The notes: generated from the sequence alone by a model not told the origin. A DNA stretch of 64,000 nucleotides from AC-37 sp035275105 (GCA_035275105.1 DATENL010000090.1:3084-67083); one strand, 5' to 3'; numbered from the stretch's first letter, positions 41,225-50,521 are shown. Translations and numbers: made by a program.

Positions 41225-42147
41225 GCACGAACCGCCTGCTGGAGCTGGCACGCCCGCTGGGAGTCGACGCGACGACGGCAGAGGTCGTGCCCGCGCTCCA
41301 GGAAGCCGGCTGCACCGCGATCCTCCTGAGGGGACCGGTGCTGCGGCGCGCCCTGTACGGCGAGGGTGCCCACCGGCCGTACGTGGACACCGACCTGCTC
41401 GTGTCGCCGCGCGACTTCGCCCGCGCGGGTGAAGTTCTCGCGCGCCTCGGCTTCTCACTCGTGCTCGACCATCGCGACCACGGGTGGGTCGCCGACCCGC
41501 ACGCGCAGGAGTGGGGGCGCGCACCGCACGGTCACGTCGACCTTCACTGGCTCTTACCGGGCTGCACGGTCGCCGGCGATCGGTCCTGGGAGATCCTCTC
41601 CGCGCACGTCGAGCCGATCGCGGTCGCCGGAATCGAGGTGCAGGCGCCGACGCGTGGCGCTCTCGCGTTGATCGTCGCCCTCCATGCCGCACATCACGGC
41701 ACGACCAAGCGCAGGCCGCTCGACGACCTCGACCTCGCCGTCGAGCGACTCGGGGCCGAAGCCTGGCGGGCGGCGGCGGCTCTCGCCGAAGACCTCGGCG
41801 CAACCGAGGCCTTCTCCGCGGGCGTGCGGCTGGCGCCGGCGGGTGCGGCGCTCGCAAGCAGCCTCGGTCTCGCGGATCCCGTGTCCGCGCGCAGGAGGCT
41901 GATGGCCGCCAGCCCAAGGAGCGGCGCGCTCGGCCTCTTGAGGATCCTCGAGGCGGACGGCGGGCGCCTCGAGGCGATCCGCGAGACGCTCTTCCCCGCG
42001 CCGAGCTACATGCGCGTCGCTCACCCGAACGCGCGCCGCGGGCGACGCGGCCTCCTGCTGGCGTACGTCATGCGGCTGCTCGGCCGCGCGTGGCGCCTGC
42101 CTGCCGCCGTCCTTGCGCTGCGCGCGGCGCGCCGGGCGGGCGGCTAG
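41221..42147 (+). CDS. Nucleotidyltransferase-family protein of the RiPP-like cluster
   Basis: 308 aa from a GTG overlapping the B2 stop. The N-terminal half has the minimal nucleotidyltransferase signature VDTDLLVSP and HVDLHW, like the proteins paired with HPr-type kinases in paeninodin-like lasso clusters. The C-terminal 120 residues are helical and basic. It may transfer a nucleotide to the precursor or to a cluster product. Its stop shares CTAG with the convergent kinase gene at 42144. Confidence 0.87.
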   Translation: MSTNRLLELARPLGVDATTAEVVPALQEAGCTAILLRGPVLRRALYGEGAHRPYVDTDLLVSPRDFARAGEVLARLGFSLVLDHRDHGWVADPHAQEWGRAPHGHVDLHWLLPGCTVAGDRSWEILSAHVEPIAVAGIEVQAPTRGALALIVALHAAHHGTTKRRPLDDLDLAVERLGAEAWRAAAALAEDLGATEAFSAGVRLAPAGAALASSLGLADPVSARRRLMAASPRSGALGLLRILEADGGRLEAIRETLFPAPSYMRVAHPNARRGRRGLLLAYVMRLLGRAWRLPAAVLALRAARRAGG

Positions 42148-43673
42148 GTCCCGTCGGGACTCACGTAGCGCGCGTACGCTCCCGAGAACCCCTCGTCGCG
42201 GGCGACCGAGGCCGCTCGCGCGGCGGTCGACACGTCGTCGTACGACCCGGAGAAGGTCACCCAGTAGCCCGGTCGCAGGCTCGCGAAGTCGTCTGAATGC
42301 AGAACGCCGATCGACGGGAGCGCGCTGGTCTCGGCGCGTTGCCGCGTCGCCTCCGCCTGCGCGGGTGTGTCTGCCGATCCGAGCACCACCGTGTAGGCGC
42401 GGCGGTCGAGTGGCCAGTCGCCTGAGTCGGACGATCGGGCGTCCGCCGCGGGCGAAGCCGGAGATGGCGCGGCGGAGGATCGGGTCGAGCGCGGCTTGCT
42501 CGCCTCCTTCGGTGCCTTGGATGCGCGGCGCGGCTCCCTGTCCGAATCGACCGCCGGCTTCGGGGCTTCCCGCGTCTTGACGGCCGCGGCGGTGGTGCCG
42601 GGTTTCGCTTCGTCGCCCCCGCTCGACACCACGGCCGCGACCACGCCGCCGAGCAGCAGGGTCGCAAGGACCACCGCCGCCGCGACCGGGCGCCGACTCG
42701 TCCCATGAGCCCTGCCGGGCAGTGCGCTCGTCGGCGGCCGGTCGTCGTGAGCCGCTGCCGCGGCCGGGCGCAGCGCGCTGACGGTCGGTTCACCGACCTC
42801 GGGCGGAAGCGCCTCCGTCACGGGCAGATCCTCGCCGTCGATTGCCGCCATCAGCGCGGCGGCATACTCGCCGGCCGAGGCGAAGCGATCGGCGGGGTCC
42901 TTCGCCATCGCGCGGGCAACGGCGGCGGCGAGCTCCGGTGAACCAACGTCGAGGTGCGGCGGGGGCGCGTGTATGTGCGCCCACATCTTCGCGGAGGCGG
43001 TCGGCTGGGGATAGGGAACCCGACCGGTGAGCGCGTGGTAGGTCAGGCAGCCGAGCGCGTAGACGTCGGATCGGAACGTGGCCTCGCCGTCGATCTGCTC
43101 CGGCGCCATGTAGTCGAGCGTCCCGACGACCACGCCAGTCCTGGTCAGCCCACTCGTATCGGCATCGACGCCCTTGGTCAGGCCGAAGTCGGTGAGATAC
43201 GCGAAGGCGCCATCGGGCGCGTCCGCGAGCAGGATGTTCGCCGGCTTCACGTCGCGGTGGACTAGCCCCTGGGCATGCGCCGCATCCAGCGCGGCCGCGA
43301 CCTGGCCCACGATTCCCACGGTGTACGCCAGCTCGAGCTGCCCGTCGCGCGCGATCAGGCTGCGCATGTCGTCGCCGTCGACGTAGCGCATCGCGATGTA
43401 GAGCTGGCCGCCGTCCTCGCCCGCGTCGTGGATCGGAATCACATGCGGGTGGTCGATCGCCGCGGCGACCTCCCACTCGCGCTCGAACCGACGGCGGAAC
43501 TCCTCGTCGCGGGAGTATTGGGGGGCGATCACCTTCAACGCCCGGCGCTGCTTGAGGCGCTGGTGGACGGCGACGTACACAACCCCCATTCCGCCGCGGC
43601 CGACTACCGCCTCGATGCGATGGCCGGCGAACACGGCGCCGACGGGGAGCTCTTCCACCTCGCCCTTATACAT
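42144..43673 (-). CDS. PknB-type membrane Ser/Thr protein kinase 1
   Basis: 509 aa from the ATG (MYKG) where likeness to kinase 2 begins. Glycine loop GRGGMG at 25-30, Lys47, HRD at 139-141, DFG at 162-164, and APEQ further on: an active Hanks-type kinase. One membrane helix lies at about 345-365. The outer domain is Ser/Pro-rich, then ends in about 85 residues with a SPOR-like pattern (AYTVVLGSADTPAQAEATRQ), a fold that binds denuded peptidoglycan. It is thus a likely wall-sensing kinase. Convergent with the RiPP-like operon. Confidence 0.93.
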   Translation of the reverse strand: MYKGEVEELPVGAVFAGHRIEAVVGRGGMGVVYVAVHQRLKQRRALKVIAPQYSRDEEFRRRFEREWEVAAAIDHPHVIPIHDAGEDGGQLYIAMRYVDGDDMRSLIARDGQLELAYTVGIVGQVAAALDAAHAQGLVHRDVKPANILLADAPDGAFAYLTDFGLTKGVDADTSGLTRTGVVVGTLDYMAPEQIDGEATFRSDVYALGCLTYHALTGRVPYPQPTASAKMWAHIHAPPPHLDVGSPELAAAVARAMAKDPADRFASAGEYAAALMAAIDGEDLPVTEALPPEVGEPTVSALRPAAAAAHDDRPPTSALPGRAHGTSRRPVAAAVVLATLLLGGVVAAVVSSGGDEAKPGTTAAAVKTREAPKPAVDSDREPRRASKAPKEASKPRSTRSSAAPSPASPAADARSSDSGDWPLDRRAYTVVLGSADTPAQAEATRQRAETSALPSIGVLHSDDFASLRPGYWVTFSGSYDDVSTAARAASVARDEGFSGAYARYVSPDGT

Positions 43674-43770
43674 CGGGATGCACGTGCGCGCCAGCGGGTG
43701 ACCCAGCCCGGCCCCGAGGTAGTCCCCAGGGCCGGGCTTGGTCCGGGCGGTCACCCGGCCCGGCGGGTCG

Positions 43771-45561
43771 CTACTGCCAGATGTGCAGGTACGCGTCGGC
43801 GCGAACCGTCGCCGTGGAGTAGGTACCGGCGTTGTTCGCGTTGTACTGCTCGATCTGCACCGTCCCGTCCGGGTTCACGGCGTCCACGAGCGCCACGTGG
43901 CCGTACGGCCGCGTGCTGCTCTGGCCCCACCAGGCGACCGAGCCCGGAGTGGGATTGCCGTTCACGGCGTAGCCCAGGTTGCGAGCGTTGTCGGCCCACT
44001 GATAGGCGTTGCCGAAGCGGCCGCCGCGCATGCCGTTGCTGAACGGGAACCCGTAGCTGTTGAGCTTCCAGGCCACGAACGACGTGCACTCCCGGTTGTA
44101 GAACCCCCACGGATCGACCCTCGAGTCCTTGGGCCCCCGCAGGGAGTCGGGGTAGTCGTCCGACGGGGTGAGTCGGTCCATCCCGATCCACCACAGCGGT
44201 CGACTGCCCTCGTAGACCACGAGATTGCCGTCGCCCTGCACCGCGAGCACCGAGCCGGGATGGCCCCACGTGCCCGTGTTGAAGCGCGCGGCGTTGCTCG
44301 CCGTGTACACGACGAAATTGCCGTCGCTCTGCATCACAGCGCGCGCCCCGGGGTTCCCGGGCGTATTGCTGTGCCACCGGACGCTTCCGTTCGTCCTGTA
44401 CATGACGAGGTTCCCGTCGCTCTGCATGACCAGGTGGTAGCCGTTCGCAAGCGACGACAGGTACCAGCCCGGGTAGAGGACGTCATTCGCCCCCGCCGCC
44501 CAGTTCACCGTGCCGCTGTTCCACAGCGGCTGGTGGCTCGGGTTGTACAGCACGACGTTGCCGTCGCTCTGAGCAGAGAGCGAGGACCCCGGCTTGCCCC
44601 ACGTCCCGGTGGCGAACAGCACCTCGTTCGACGGACCGTAGATCACCAGGTTGCCGTCGGTCTGCATCGCGGTCCGGGCGCCTGAGTGCCCCGCCGTGTT
44701 GCTCGCCCACAGCGCGCGGCTGAAGTTCGCCGTGTAGAGGACGAGGTTGCCGTCGCCCTGCATGACGAGCTTGTACTGCCCGTTGGCCGTGGTCAGGTAC
44801 TGGCCGGCGGTCATGACGTCGCCGGGACCAGCCCCGCTGTTGACCGTGTTGCTGGCCCAGAGAGGCTGGCGCTGGCTGCTGTAGATCACGACGTTCCCGT
44901 CGGTCTGAGCGACCAGCGACGCCCCCGGCTTGCCCGCCGTGTTCGAGGCGAACAGCACCTCGTTCGACGGCCCGTAGATCACCAGGTTGCCGTCGGTCTG
45001 CATGACCGCGCGCGAGCCCGGATGGTTGGCCGTGTTGCTCGCCCACAGCGCGCGGCTGAAGTTCGCCGTGTAGAGGACGAGGTTGCCGTCGCCCTGCATG
45101 ACGAGCTTGTACTGCCCGTTGGCCGTGGTCAGGTACTGGCCGCCGGTCATCACACCACCCGAGTTGCGCGCGTCGGCGCCCGTGGTGGAATCGCTCGCCG
45201 AGTACAGCACGCGGCGCCCACCGCCCTGATGGTCGCGCCCGTGGCGGTGACGCGCGCACTGGTGTGCACGGCACTTCGCCGCCAGCCCCCGCAGGGACGA
45301 CGTTCCGCCCCGCGGTTGCTTCACGTCCTGCATGGCGAGGATCCGCTTCAACGTCGGCGCACAGCGATAGCTGCGCATCGCGCCGTCGCAGCGGATCGCG
45401 TCCGGCCGCTCGACATGGGCCCGCGGCGGCCCGTGGGTGAGCGGCTGGGGCCGCGGCGGCGGCCCCTTGGCCGAAGCGTCGCCGATCGGCAGCGATACGG
45501 CCATGAGAATGCCGACGGCCATCGTGAGCCATCGGTGGTTGTGGGTGACAGGGTTGAACAT
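43771..45561 (-). CDS. Secreted protein with B-lectin repeats and a CHAP amidase domain
   Basis: 596 aa. The ATG at 45561 follows AAGGAG with a good gap; signal peptide residues 1-31. After an Arg-rich part come nine QxDGNxVxY motifs in three B-lectin (mannose-binding) units, the fold of plant bulb lectins and some bacteriocins. The last 130 residues are a CHAP domain: Cys in RECTSFVAW and His in YGHVALVD, as in wall endopeptidases/amidases. It probably binds glycans and cuts cell wall, either own or rival. Internal 112-bp identical repeats mark recent duplication. A tandem palindrome lies 122 bp upstream. Confidence 0.92.
   Translation of the reverse strand: MFNPVTHNHRWLTMAVGILMAVSLPIGDASAKGPPPRPQPLTHGPPRAHVERPDAIRCDGAMRSYRCAPTLKRILAMQDVKQPRGGTSSLRGLAAKCRAHQCARHRHGRDHQGGGRRVLYSASDSTTGADARNSGGVMTGGQYLTTANGQYKLVMQGDGNLVLYTANFSRALWASNTANHPGSRAVMQTDGNLVIYGPSNEVLFASNTAGKPGASLVAQTDGNVVIYSSQRQPLWASNTVNSGAGPGDVMTAGQYLTTANGQYKLVMQGDGNLVLYTANFSRALWASNTAGHSGARTAMQTDGNLVIYGPSNEVLFATGTWGKPGSSLSAQSDGNVVLYNPSHQPLWNSGTVNWAAGANDVLYPGWYLSSLANGYHLVMQSDGNLVMYRTNGSVRWHSNTPGNPGARAVMQSDGNFVVYTASNAARFNTGTWGHPGSVLAVQGDGNLVVYEGSRPLWWIGMDRLTPSDDYPDSLRGPKDSRVDPWGFYNRECTSFVAWKLNSYGFPFSNGMRGGRFGNAYQWADNARNLGYAVNGNPTPGSVAWWGQSSTRPYGHVALVDAVNPDGTVQIEQYNANNAGTYSTATVRADAYLHIWQ
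44695..45142. repeat. Intragenic direct repeat, 112 bp identical, 336 bp apart
   Basis: 44695-44806 and 45031-45142 are identical base for base, inside the lectin-repeat gene. Flanking bases are also alike. The period is 112 codons, one B-lectin unit, so the gene grew by in-frame duplication and could still vary in copy number by recombination. Confidence 0.9.
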
Positions 45562-45682
45562 CGGAGCTCCTTCTCGAGGCGGTGCCTCCGTAGGGGTTGG
45601 GCGCTCTGTGAGCGCCACCGAACGGCTGCACCTTCACCTCAGGAGGACGTCCGAAAAAGGGGGCCAGGGTGTTGACGGAGGT

Positions 45683-45712
45683 CACCGAGGTGTCCCCCTC
45701 CGCACCTAGGTG
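45683..45712. promoter_or_regulatory. Tandem CACCNNGGTG palindromes, candidate operator A
   Basis: CACCGAGGTG (45683-45692) and CACCTAGGTG (45703-45712) have starts exactly 20 bp apart; the second sits in a longer perfect palindrome (45699-45716). The pair lies between the divergent lectin/CHAP gene and FHA-ABC gene. The same arrangement is upstream of the small membrane protein at 51125-51154. Confidence 0.65.
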
Positions 45713-45775
45713 CGGACCTATGTCCCCGGAATGGGGGCTGGCGCGTCGGCGCCATCTCCCTTAGGGTCGCGCGCG

Positions 45776-48034
45776 GTGGCGGGCGCTGGAGGGAACTTGC
45801 CGAACGCGGTGACGGGCACTGTCCGCGCCGACGGCGCGCGCGCGTGGGTCGAGGCCGGCGATGCGCGCGTCCCCCTCGTGGCGGGCGAGTCGCTCCACCT
45901 GGGCCGCGACCCGACCGTCGACGTTCATCTGCCCGATCCGCGGATCTCGTGGCGCCACGCCGTGATCGCGGCGGTCGACGGCGGATTCCACGTGCGCGAC
46001 CTCGGCTCGAAGAACGGGACGTCGGTCGACGGCGTACCGGTGGACGAAGCCGGCGTCCACCTCCGCGCCCCCGCGGAGATCTCGCTGGGCGGGGTCGTCG
46101 TGTCGGTGCGGGTCGACCAAGCGTCCGGCAAGCCGCCTTCGCGTCCCGACGGCGACCACGCGCTCCACCGCCCGCTGTCGATCGGGCGCGCGCCCGACAA
46201 CGACATCGTGCTCGACGAGCCGAACGTCTCGCGCTATCACGCAAAGGTCCTGCCCGGGTCGCCTCCGACGGTCCGCGACCTGGGTTCGCGCAACGGCACG
46301 CGCGTGGGCGACCGGCACGTGCGGGAGGCGCCGCTCGAGCCGGGCACGGCGATCGGCATCGGCCCGTTCCAGCTCGTGTACGACGGGCGCGTACTCGCGC
46401 TCGTCGACGATCGCTCGACCATCAGCCTGCGCGCCGTCGACGTGAGCGTGGACGTCGGCGCAAAGAGAATCCTGCATCCGACTTCGCTGACCGTCGCACC
46501 GGGCGACTTCGTCGCCCTCATCGGCCAGAGCGGCTCGGGCAAGACGACGCTCCTCAAGTCGCTCGCGGGGGTGCGCCCGCAGACCGGCGGCGACGTGTAC
46601 CTCGGCGTCGACCCGGTCGTCCTGCGTCAGACCGACGTCGGATACGTCCCGCAAAGCGAGACCATCCACGACTTCCTGACCGTCCGCGAGGCCCTTCACT
46701 ACGCGGCGAAGCTGCGTCTGCCGTCGGACACTCGCGAGGCCGAGCTGGCGGCGGCGGTCGAGGAGGCGCTCGGCGAGCTGCGCCTGGCGGAGCACGGCGA
46801 CACGCTGATCAAGTCGCTCTCGGGCGGCCAGCGAAAGCGCGCGGCGGCGGCCGCCGAGCTGATCAGCAAGCCGACCATGCTGCTGCTGGACGAGCCCACG
46901 AGCGGCCTCGATCCCGGCCTCGAGCGCCGCTTCATGACGATGCTGCGCGGCCTGGCCGACCAGGGTCGCGGCGTCGTGGTCGTCACCCACGCGACGCGGT
47001 CGCTGGAGCTCTGCGACAGGGTCGTGATCATGGGCGACGGCGGGCGGCTGCGCTTCGCTGGGCCTCCCGCGGACGCCCTGCGCCAGTTCGGCGTCGACGG
47101 CTTCGACGAGCTGTACGTGATCCTCGACACCGATCGCGACGCCGGCGACCCGCCGCGCCAACCGCGGCCTCCGCGAACCCCCGTGCGGCAGCGCGCCGGG
47201 ATCCTCCAGGGAAGGTCGTTCGCGCAGCAGGTCCGGGTGCTGGCGGCCCGCTACTTCCGCACGGTCTTCCGCGACCGGCGCACGCTGGCGATCCTGCTTG
47301 GCCAGGTTCCGGTGATCGCGTTCTGCGTCGCGGCCCTCTTCCCGGCGAGCCTCTTCGTGCGACCCGACCTGCAGCCGAACAAGTCGGCGCAGATGCTGTT
47401 CCTCCTGATCACGGCCGCGATCTGGCTCGGGCTGATATCGGCCTGCCGCGAGATCGTCAAGGAGCGTTCGATCGTCGGCCGCGAGCTGACCATCGGGGTG
47501 CGGATCGACGCGTACCTGGCCGCCAAGCTCGTCGTCCTCTTCGCGATCACGGCCATCGAGGTGCTGCTGCTGGTCGCGGTCGCGTTCGCGCTCCAGCCGC
47601 TGCACGAGTCCCTGTCGACCTATCTGTCGCTGACAGCGATCCTCATCGGCGCCGCGTGGGCCTCCGTCGGCATGGGCCTGGTCGTCTCGGCCATCGCCCG
47701 CAGCGTCGACCAGGCCACCAGCTTCGTGCCCCTGCTCCTGATCCCGCAGCTCCTGTTCGCGGGCGCGCTGATCCCGACGTCGGCGATGCGGCCGCTGCTG
47801 GAGCCCCTGGCGAATGTCGTCTTCGCGCGCTGGGCGTTCGCGGGTGCCGGCCACGCGATGCACATGGGGGAGCGGCTCGGTGAGGACGCGCGCTTCGCGC
47901 GGTTGAACGAGTTCCCGCCCGACTTCTTCACGACCACGGTCGGGGCAACCGCGCTGATACTGGTGGGCTTCCTCGCCGCGTTCATGCTGGCGACGGCCTT
48001 CGCCCTGGGCCGTCGGGTGGGCGACCCGGACTGA
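45776..48034 (+). CDS. ABC exporter with two FHA domains (Rv1747-like)
   Basis: About 752 aa if it starts at the GTG 45776; starts at 45710 or 45731 would run through the palindrome and are less likely. Two FHA domains come first (SKNGTSVDG; SRNGTRVGD), each recognising phosphothreonine. Then an ABC ATPase with GQSGSGKTT, LSGGQRKR and LLLDEPTSG, and an ABC-2 membrane domain of six helices. Mycobacterium Rv1747 has this layout and is controlled by kinase PknF. Here two PknB-type kinases are neighbours. It exports an unknown envelope lipid or glycan. Confidence 0.93.
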   Translation: MAGAGGNLPNAVTGTVRADGARAWVEAGDARVPLVAGESLHLGRDPTVDVHLPDPRISWRHAVIAAVDGGFHVRDLGSKNGTSVDGVPVDEAGVHLRAPAEISLGGVVVSVRVDQASGKPPSRPDGDHALHRPLSIGRAPDNDIVLDEPNVSRYHAKVLPGSPPTVRDLGSRNGTRVGDRHVREAPLEPGTAIGIGPFQLVYDGRVLALVDDRSTISLRAVDVSVDVGAKRILHPTSLTVAPGDFVALIGQSGSGKTTLLKSLAGVRPQTGGDVYLGVDPVVLRQTDVGYVPQSETIHDFLTVREALHYAAKLRLPSDTREAELAAAVEEALGELRLAEHGDTLIKSLSGGQRKRAAAAAELISKPTMLLLDEPTSGLDPGLERRFMTMLRGLADQGRGVVVVTHATRSLELCDRVVIMGDGGRLRFAGPPADALRQFGVDGFDELYVILDTDRDAGDPPRQPRPPRTPVRQRAGILQGRSFAQQVRVLAARYFRTVFRDRRTLAILLGQVPVIAFCVAALFPASLFVRPDLQPNKSAQMLFLLITAAIWLGLISACREIVKERSIVGRELTIGVRIDAYLAAKLVVLFAITAIEVLLLVAVAFALQPLHESLSTYLSLTAILIGAAWASVGMGLVVSAIARSVDQATSFVPLLLIPQLLFAGALIPTSAMRPLLEPLANVVFARWAFAGAGHAMHMGERLGEDARFARLNEFPPDFFTTTVGATALILVGFLAAFMLATAFALGRRVGDPD

Positions 48035-48044
48035 CGGCGCCGCG

Positions 48045-48746
48045 TCAGAGGTCGCGCGGCGCGACGAGCCCCGACACGAGCGCGCGCTCCACGAGGTGAA
48101 GCCGCTTCTGGTTCTGCGGCAGGCCCGAGAGGCCGAACTTCTGGAACAGCGCCGTGAGGTGGCCCTTCACGGCGTCGACGCTCAGAAACACCTCGTCGGC
48201 GATCGCCTTGTTCGTCGCCGGGGCACCGAACCCGAGGCCGTCCCGGAACGGGCGGCACAGTGCGACGAGTATCTGGCGCTCCGTCGGGGTGAGCTGGATG
48301 GAAGCCGCCCCTGCGTGCGCCGGCGTCACCGTCCCAGCGCTCGACTGACCGCCGCTCTCCCGCGCCTCGCACCGGAAGGTGAGGAAGGTGCTGCCGACGA
48401 AGATCGTGTCACCCGGCGCCAGCCGCCGGCGAGTCCGTACGGCCTCCCCGTTGACGAACGTGCCGTTCTTCGACAGGCCGTCGTCAGCCACGGTCCACTC
48501 GTCCGCGATCCGCTCGAGGACCGCGTGAAGCCTCGAGGCCTCCGAGTCCCACGAGAGCGCGATGTCGTTGGAGCTGCGGCGGCCGATGGTCACGCGGTCC
48601 GCATCCTCTGAGAGCGTGTGAAATCTCAGCGCGCTCTCGCCGTCGCGGTAGAGGAGGAGCGGCGCCCCCTCGCGCTCCGCGAGGACCACGGCCTGCAGCT
48701 CCCCGCCCGTGACCGGCCACGCCGGTCGCTGTGCGACCTGGGTCAC
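48045..48746 (-). CDS. FHA-domain transcriptional regulator with LuxR-like HTH
   Basis: 233 aa from a GTG overlapping the kinase 2 stop (GTGA). The FHA domain is at about 45-130 (VTIGRRSSNDIAL; GLSKNGTFVNG). The C-terminal HTH has QLTPTERQILVALCRP, then ADEVFLSVDAVKGHLTALFQ. It should bind a phosphothreonine, probably on kinase 2, and so link kinase activity to gene control. It is a candidate binder of the CACCNNGGTG sites. The order kinase-then-FHA regulator forms a compact phospho-signalling pair. Confidence 0.9.
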   Translation of the reverse strand: MTQVAQRPAWPVTGGELQAVVLAEREGAPLLLYRDGESALRFHTLSEDADRVTIGRRSSNDIALSWDSEASRLHAVLERIADEWTVADDGLSKNGTFVNGEAVRTRRRLAPGDTIFVGSTFLTFRCEARESGGQSSAGTVTPAHAGAASIQLTPTERQILVALCRPFRDGLGFGAPATNKAIADEVFLSVDAVKGHLTALFQKFGLSGLPQNQKRLHLVERALVSGLVAPRDL

Positions 48747-50521
48747 GACGGCGGGGCGTTCACGCGGACGCCCTGTCTCGGGAAGAGCCTGATGACGAGA
48801 AAGCCGGTCGTGTACCTGCCCCCTTCTTCAGCGTCGAGCCCCCGCGGATTCTCGAGTGTCAGGGTCCGGTATGAGTTCCCTGCGCGCACGCCGTAGAAGG
48901 CCAGCCGATGAGTCCCGCCGAGCCGGAACACGTCGACGTCCCTGACCTTTCCGAAATCCGATCTTGCCCGCGCGTACTCGGTCTTGAAATCCTTCGCACA
49001 CGCCTCGCGTCCATCCGACTTCGTCTCCGCTGAGCTCTGGTACGCGTCGCAGTCCTTGTTGCGCAGCGCGCGCACGAACTTCACTGCGACAGCGTCGGGT
49101 ACGGAGAAGTCCGTCCTCGGATCGCCGATGGCGGGATAGCCAACGGATTTGTCGGCGGTCACGTACTTGCCGCTCCGATCGAGAGCCACCGCGTAGTTCC
49201 AGATGTCCGCCGGATCGGTCTTCGAGTACTCGACGATCCCGCCGCTGCCGAAGCTGACCGATCGCACGTTTGCGAGACCACGCGCGGCCCCGAGTCGCGA
49301 AGCGCTCTGGTCGATCGGTTCCGTCGGTCGGGGAACCGGGCCGAACGGGTGCGTCCTGAAGACGATCCTCTTCTTGCCCTCCTTCGGCGACTTGTGCGCG
49401 GCGTTGGTCGCACCCTTCTCGTCATCGCCACCGCTCGACGAGATGACCGCGGCGGCGACCCCGCCCAGCAGGAGGACCGCGAGGGCGATGAGCGCGGCGA
49501 TCGGCCGGCGGCTCGCCGGGCGGGGGTTGCCCGGAGGCTCCGCGAGCGCGCGTCGCTCCTGACCCTCCGACGTCGCCTCGGCCGGCGTGGCGATCGGTAG
49601 GGCGTCCAGGATCGGCCGCTCGCCGCTGACGGTCGCCGGTCCGATGTCCGGCGCCGCCGACTCGGCCGCCGGCAGGTCTGCAGCGCCGACCGCGGCGTTG
49701 AGCGCGGCGCCGAACTCGCCCGCCGACGCGAACCGGTCGTTCGGGTTCTTCGCCATGGCCCGCGCGACCGCGTCGGAGATCGCCGGGGACCCAACGGTCA
49801 GATGCGGCGGAGGCGAGTGGATGTGAGCCCACATCTTCGCCGGTGCCGTCGGCTGCGGATATGGGACCTCGCCACTGAGCGCGTGGTACGTGAGGCAGCC
49901 GAGGGCGTAGATGTCGGATCGCGAGGTCGCCACCCCGTCGAGCTGCTCAGGCGCGATGTAGTCGAGCGTCCCCACGAACACCCCGGTCTTCGTGATCCCG
50001 CTCGTCTCGGCGCTCACACCCTTGGTGAGCCCGAAATCGGTGAGGTAGGCGAAGGGGCCGTCGGACGTCTCGGCGATCAGGATGTTCGCCGGCTTCACGT
50101 CGCGGTGGACGAGGCCGCGCGCGTGGGCCGCCTCGAGCGCCGACGCGATCTGCCCGACCACGTCGGCGGTGAACGGCGGTGCGAGACGACCGTCCCGCAC
50201 GATCAGGCTCCGCAGGTCCACGCCATCGACGTAGCGCATCGCGATGTAGAGCTGGTCCTGGTCCTCGCCCGCGTCGTAGATCGGGATCACGTGCGGGTGA
50301 TCGATCGCGGCGGCGACCTCCCACTCGCGCTCGAACCGCCGCCGGAACTGCTCGTCGCGGCAGTACTCGGGCGCTATGACCTTCAGCGCCCGTCGCTGCT
50401 TGAGCCGCTGGTGCATCGCTACGTAGACGACGCCCATCCCGCCGCGGCCGACCACCGCCTCGATGCGATGACCCGCGAACAGGGCACCGATTGGAAGCTC
50501 GTTCACCGTGCCCTTATACAT
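48743..50521 (-). CDS. PknB-type membrane Ser/Thr protein kinase 2
   Basis: 592 aa from the MYKG start, as in kinase 1; the kinase domains are paralogous over 290 residues (GRGGMG, HRDVKPAN, DFGLTKG). One membrane helix lies at about 375-395. The outer part differs from that of kinase 1: no SPOR pattern, but about 190 residues of unknown fold with a Cys pair (NKDCDAY; REACAKDF) that could form a disulfide. The two kinases therefore share a target set but sense different signals. Coupled to the FHA regulator. Confidence 0.92.
   Translation of the reverse strand: MYKGTVNELPIGALFAGHRIEAVVGRGGMGVVYVAMHQRLKQRRALKVIAPEYCRDEQFRRRFEREWEVAAAIDHPHVIPIYDAGEDQDQLYIAMRYVDGVDLRSLIVRDGRLAPPFTADVVGQIASALEAAHARGLVHRDVKPANILIAETSDGPFAYLTDFGLTKGVSAETSGITKTGVFVGTLDYIAPEQLDGVATSRSDIYALGCLTYHALSGEVPYPQPTAPAKMWAHIHSPPPHLTVGSPAISDAVARAMAKNPNDRFASAGEFGAALNAAVGAADLPAAESAAPDIGPATVSGERPILDALPIATPAEATSEGQERRALAEPPGNPRPASRRPIAALIALAVLLLGGVAAAVISSSGGDDEKGATNAAHKSPKEGKKRIVFRTHPFGPVPRPTEPIDQSASRLGAARGLANVRSVSFGSGGIVEYSKTDPADIWNYAVALDRSGKYVTADKSVGYPAIGDPRTDFSVPDAVAVKFVRALRNKDCDAYQSSAETKSDGREACAKDFKTEYARARSDFGKVRDVDVFRLGGTHRLAFYGVRAGNSYRTLTLENPRGLDAEEGGRYTTGFLVIRLFPRQGVRVNAPPS

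Noticed and set aside
45776..48034. Dedicated exporter of the RiPP-like cluster
   Set aside because: The ABC protein has FHA domains and Rv1747-like layout, lies 3.6 kb away behind two other genes and groups better with the kinases.
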